Positions 63,281 to 64,000 of a DNA stretch of 64,000 bases are shown piece after piece. Position 1 is the stretch's first letter, and each line of letters opens with the position of its first letter. The stretch is from Rhizobium phaseoli. GTDB lineage: Bacteria; Pseudomonadota; Alphaproteobacteria; Rhizobiales; Rhizobiaceae. The DNA is taken from contig NZ_ML133566.1 of assembly GCF_003985125.1 (NCBI RefSeq), positions 124,001-188,000 on the forward strand. The letters are read 5' to 3'. The notes beneath the pieces are model-generated. The model was not told where the DNA came from. It was given only the letters and a program-made list of their open reading frames with translations, and ran no database searches. The translations under genes were made by a program, and so were the position numbers.

Positions 63281-64000
63281 ATGGGCGCCTATATCATTCG
63301 CCGCCTGCTTTTGATGATCCCGACCATCGTCGGCATTATGGCGATTTCCTTCATAGTGGTTCAATTCGCCCCCGGCGGTCCGGTCGAGCAGGTGATCGCC
63401 CAGCTGACCGGCCAAGCCGACAGTGCCGATCAGCGTCTGTCCGGCGGCGGTGATCTTCTCGGCGCAGGCGGAGGCGAAGAAAACTCGAAATATCGCGGCG
63501 CCCAGGGGCTCGATCCGGAGCTGATCGCCAAACTTGAAAAACAATTCGGCTTCGACAAGCCGCCGCTGACGCGTTTCGGCGAGATGATGTGGAACTATAT
63601 CCGCTTCGATTTCGGTGAGAGCTTCTTCCGCAACACCTCGGTGCTCGACCTCATCAAGGAGAAGCTGCCGGTGTCGATCTCGCTCGGCATCTGGATCCTG
63701 ATCTTTTCCTACGCCATCTCCATTCCGCTCGGCATCCGCAAGGCGGTGAAGGACGGATCGACCTTCGATGTCTGGACGTCGGGCGTCATCGTCGTCGGCT
63801 ACGCGGTGCCAAGCTTCCTTTTCGGCATCCTGCTGATCGTGCTGTTCGCCGGCGGCTCCTTCTACGACTGGTTCCCGCTGCGCGGCCTCGTCTCCGATAA
63901 TTTCGACCAGCTCGCCTGGTGGCAGAAGCCGCTCGATTATTTCTGGCACCTCACCTTGCCGCTGATCTCGCTGTCGCTCGCCGCCTTCGCGACGACGACG
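63281..64000 (+). CDS. yejB: Peptide ABC transporter permease YejB (partial, cut by window end)
   Basis: 240 codons are visible from ATG at 63281 (GGAGG 10 bp upstream). The start MGAYIIRRLLLMIPTIVGIM is the usual DppB/YejB first helix. A periplasmic segment with FGESFFRNTSVLDLIKEKLP follows, then further helices such as SISLGIWILIFSYAISIPLG. The C-terminus lies outside the window. Confidence 0.93.
   Translation, partial: MGAYIIRRLLLMIPTIVGIMAISFIVVQFAPGGPVEQVIAQLTGQADSADQRLSGGGDLLGAGGGEENSKYRGAQGLDPELIAKLEKQFGFDKPPLTRFGEMMWNYIRFDFGESFFRNTSVLDLIKEKLPVSISLGIWILIFSYAISIPLGIRKAVKDGSTFDVWTSGVIVVGYAVPSFLFGILLIVLFAGGSFYDWFPLRGLVSDNFDQLAWWQKPLDYFWHLTLPLISLSLAAFATTT

Noticed and set aside
1..64000. 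tRNA, rRNA, phage or insertion sequence
   Set aside because: No cloverleaf-type sequences, transposase or integrase motifs were recognised on either strand by eye; a tRNA scan would settle it.

Overview
This window looks like chromosomal DNA of a fast-growing Rhizobium (R. etli / R. leguminosarum type). The evidence is the high G+C, protein sequences and gene sets typical of Rhizobiales (a membrane-anchored CycM cytochrome c, dnaX preceded by the SRP RNA gene, a polA/marR pair with a small RNA between them, a phnCDEE cluster like S. meliloti phoCDET), and rhizobial palindromic intergenic repeats at 3.8-4.0 kb and 7.9-8.0 kb. I see no phage, insertion sequence, CRISPR array, tRNA or rRNA. Most of the window is ordinary core genome, densely packed on both strands.

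Layout. 0-3.7 kb: recR, ybaB and dnaX on the minus strand, interrupted by a plus-strand MOSC gene, with the SRP RNA upstream of dnaX. 3.8-9.5 kb: a long inverted repeat, HIT and nudC genes, a WYL regulator with two matching palindromic sites in front of two small genes, pheA and kdsB, and cytochrome c. 9.5-16.8 kb: AEC transporter, PfkB sugar/nucleoside kinase, SH3 protein, D-2-hydroxyacid dehydrogenase, GNAT-moeB-recF, and an XRE regulator. 16.9-25 kb: dnaK-dnaJ with a heat-shock-like promoter, a class A penicillin-binding protein, a candidate small RNA, and an RD-repeat SH3 protein. 25-36 kb: M20 peptidase, MHYT-GGDEF-EAL protein, MarR regulator, a small RNA, polA, and a cytosolic FtsK.

35.8-41.4 kb holds a polyamine-type ABC importer (binding protein, ATPase, two permeases) divergent from a LysR-type regulator that carries a 1-bp frameshift near its 3' end. 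42.0-55.0 kb is a complete C-P lyase locus for using phosphonates as phosphorus source: phnF (+) diverges from a 12-kb minus-strand array phnGHIJKL, an acetyltransferase, phnCDEE, a 2H-phosphoesterase-like gene, phnM and phnN. PhnCDE imports the phosphonate, PhnGHIJKLM builds and cleaves the ribosyl-phosphonate, and PhnN returns the ribose moiety to PRPP. No phnP is present, and the 2H-type protein is a reasonable candidate for that step.

55.0-64 kb: gpmA, dapB, an ABC exporter, glk, mgsA and mepA on the minus strand, then yejA and the start of yejB (peptide ABC importer), cut by the window end. The observations I consider most worth checking are the three-hairpin RNA at 24.1 kb, the WYL operator pair, the PhnP replacement, and the large periplasmic inserts in two ABC permeases.
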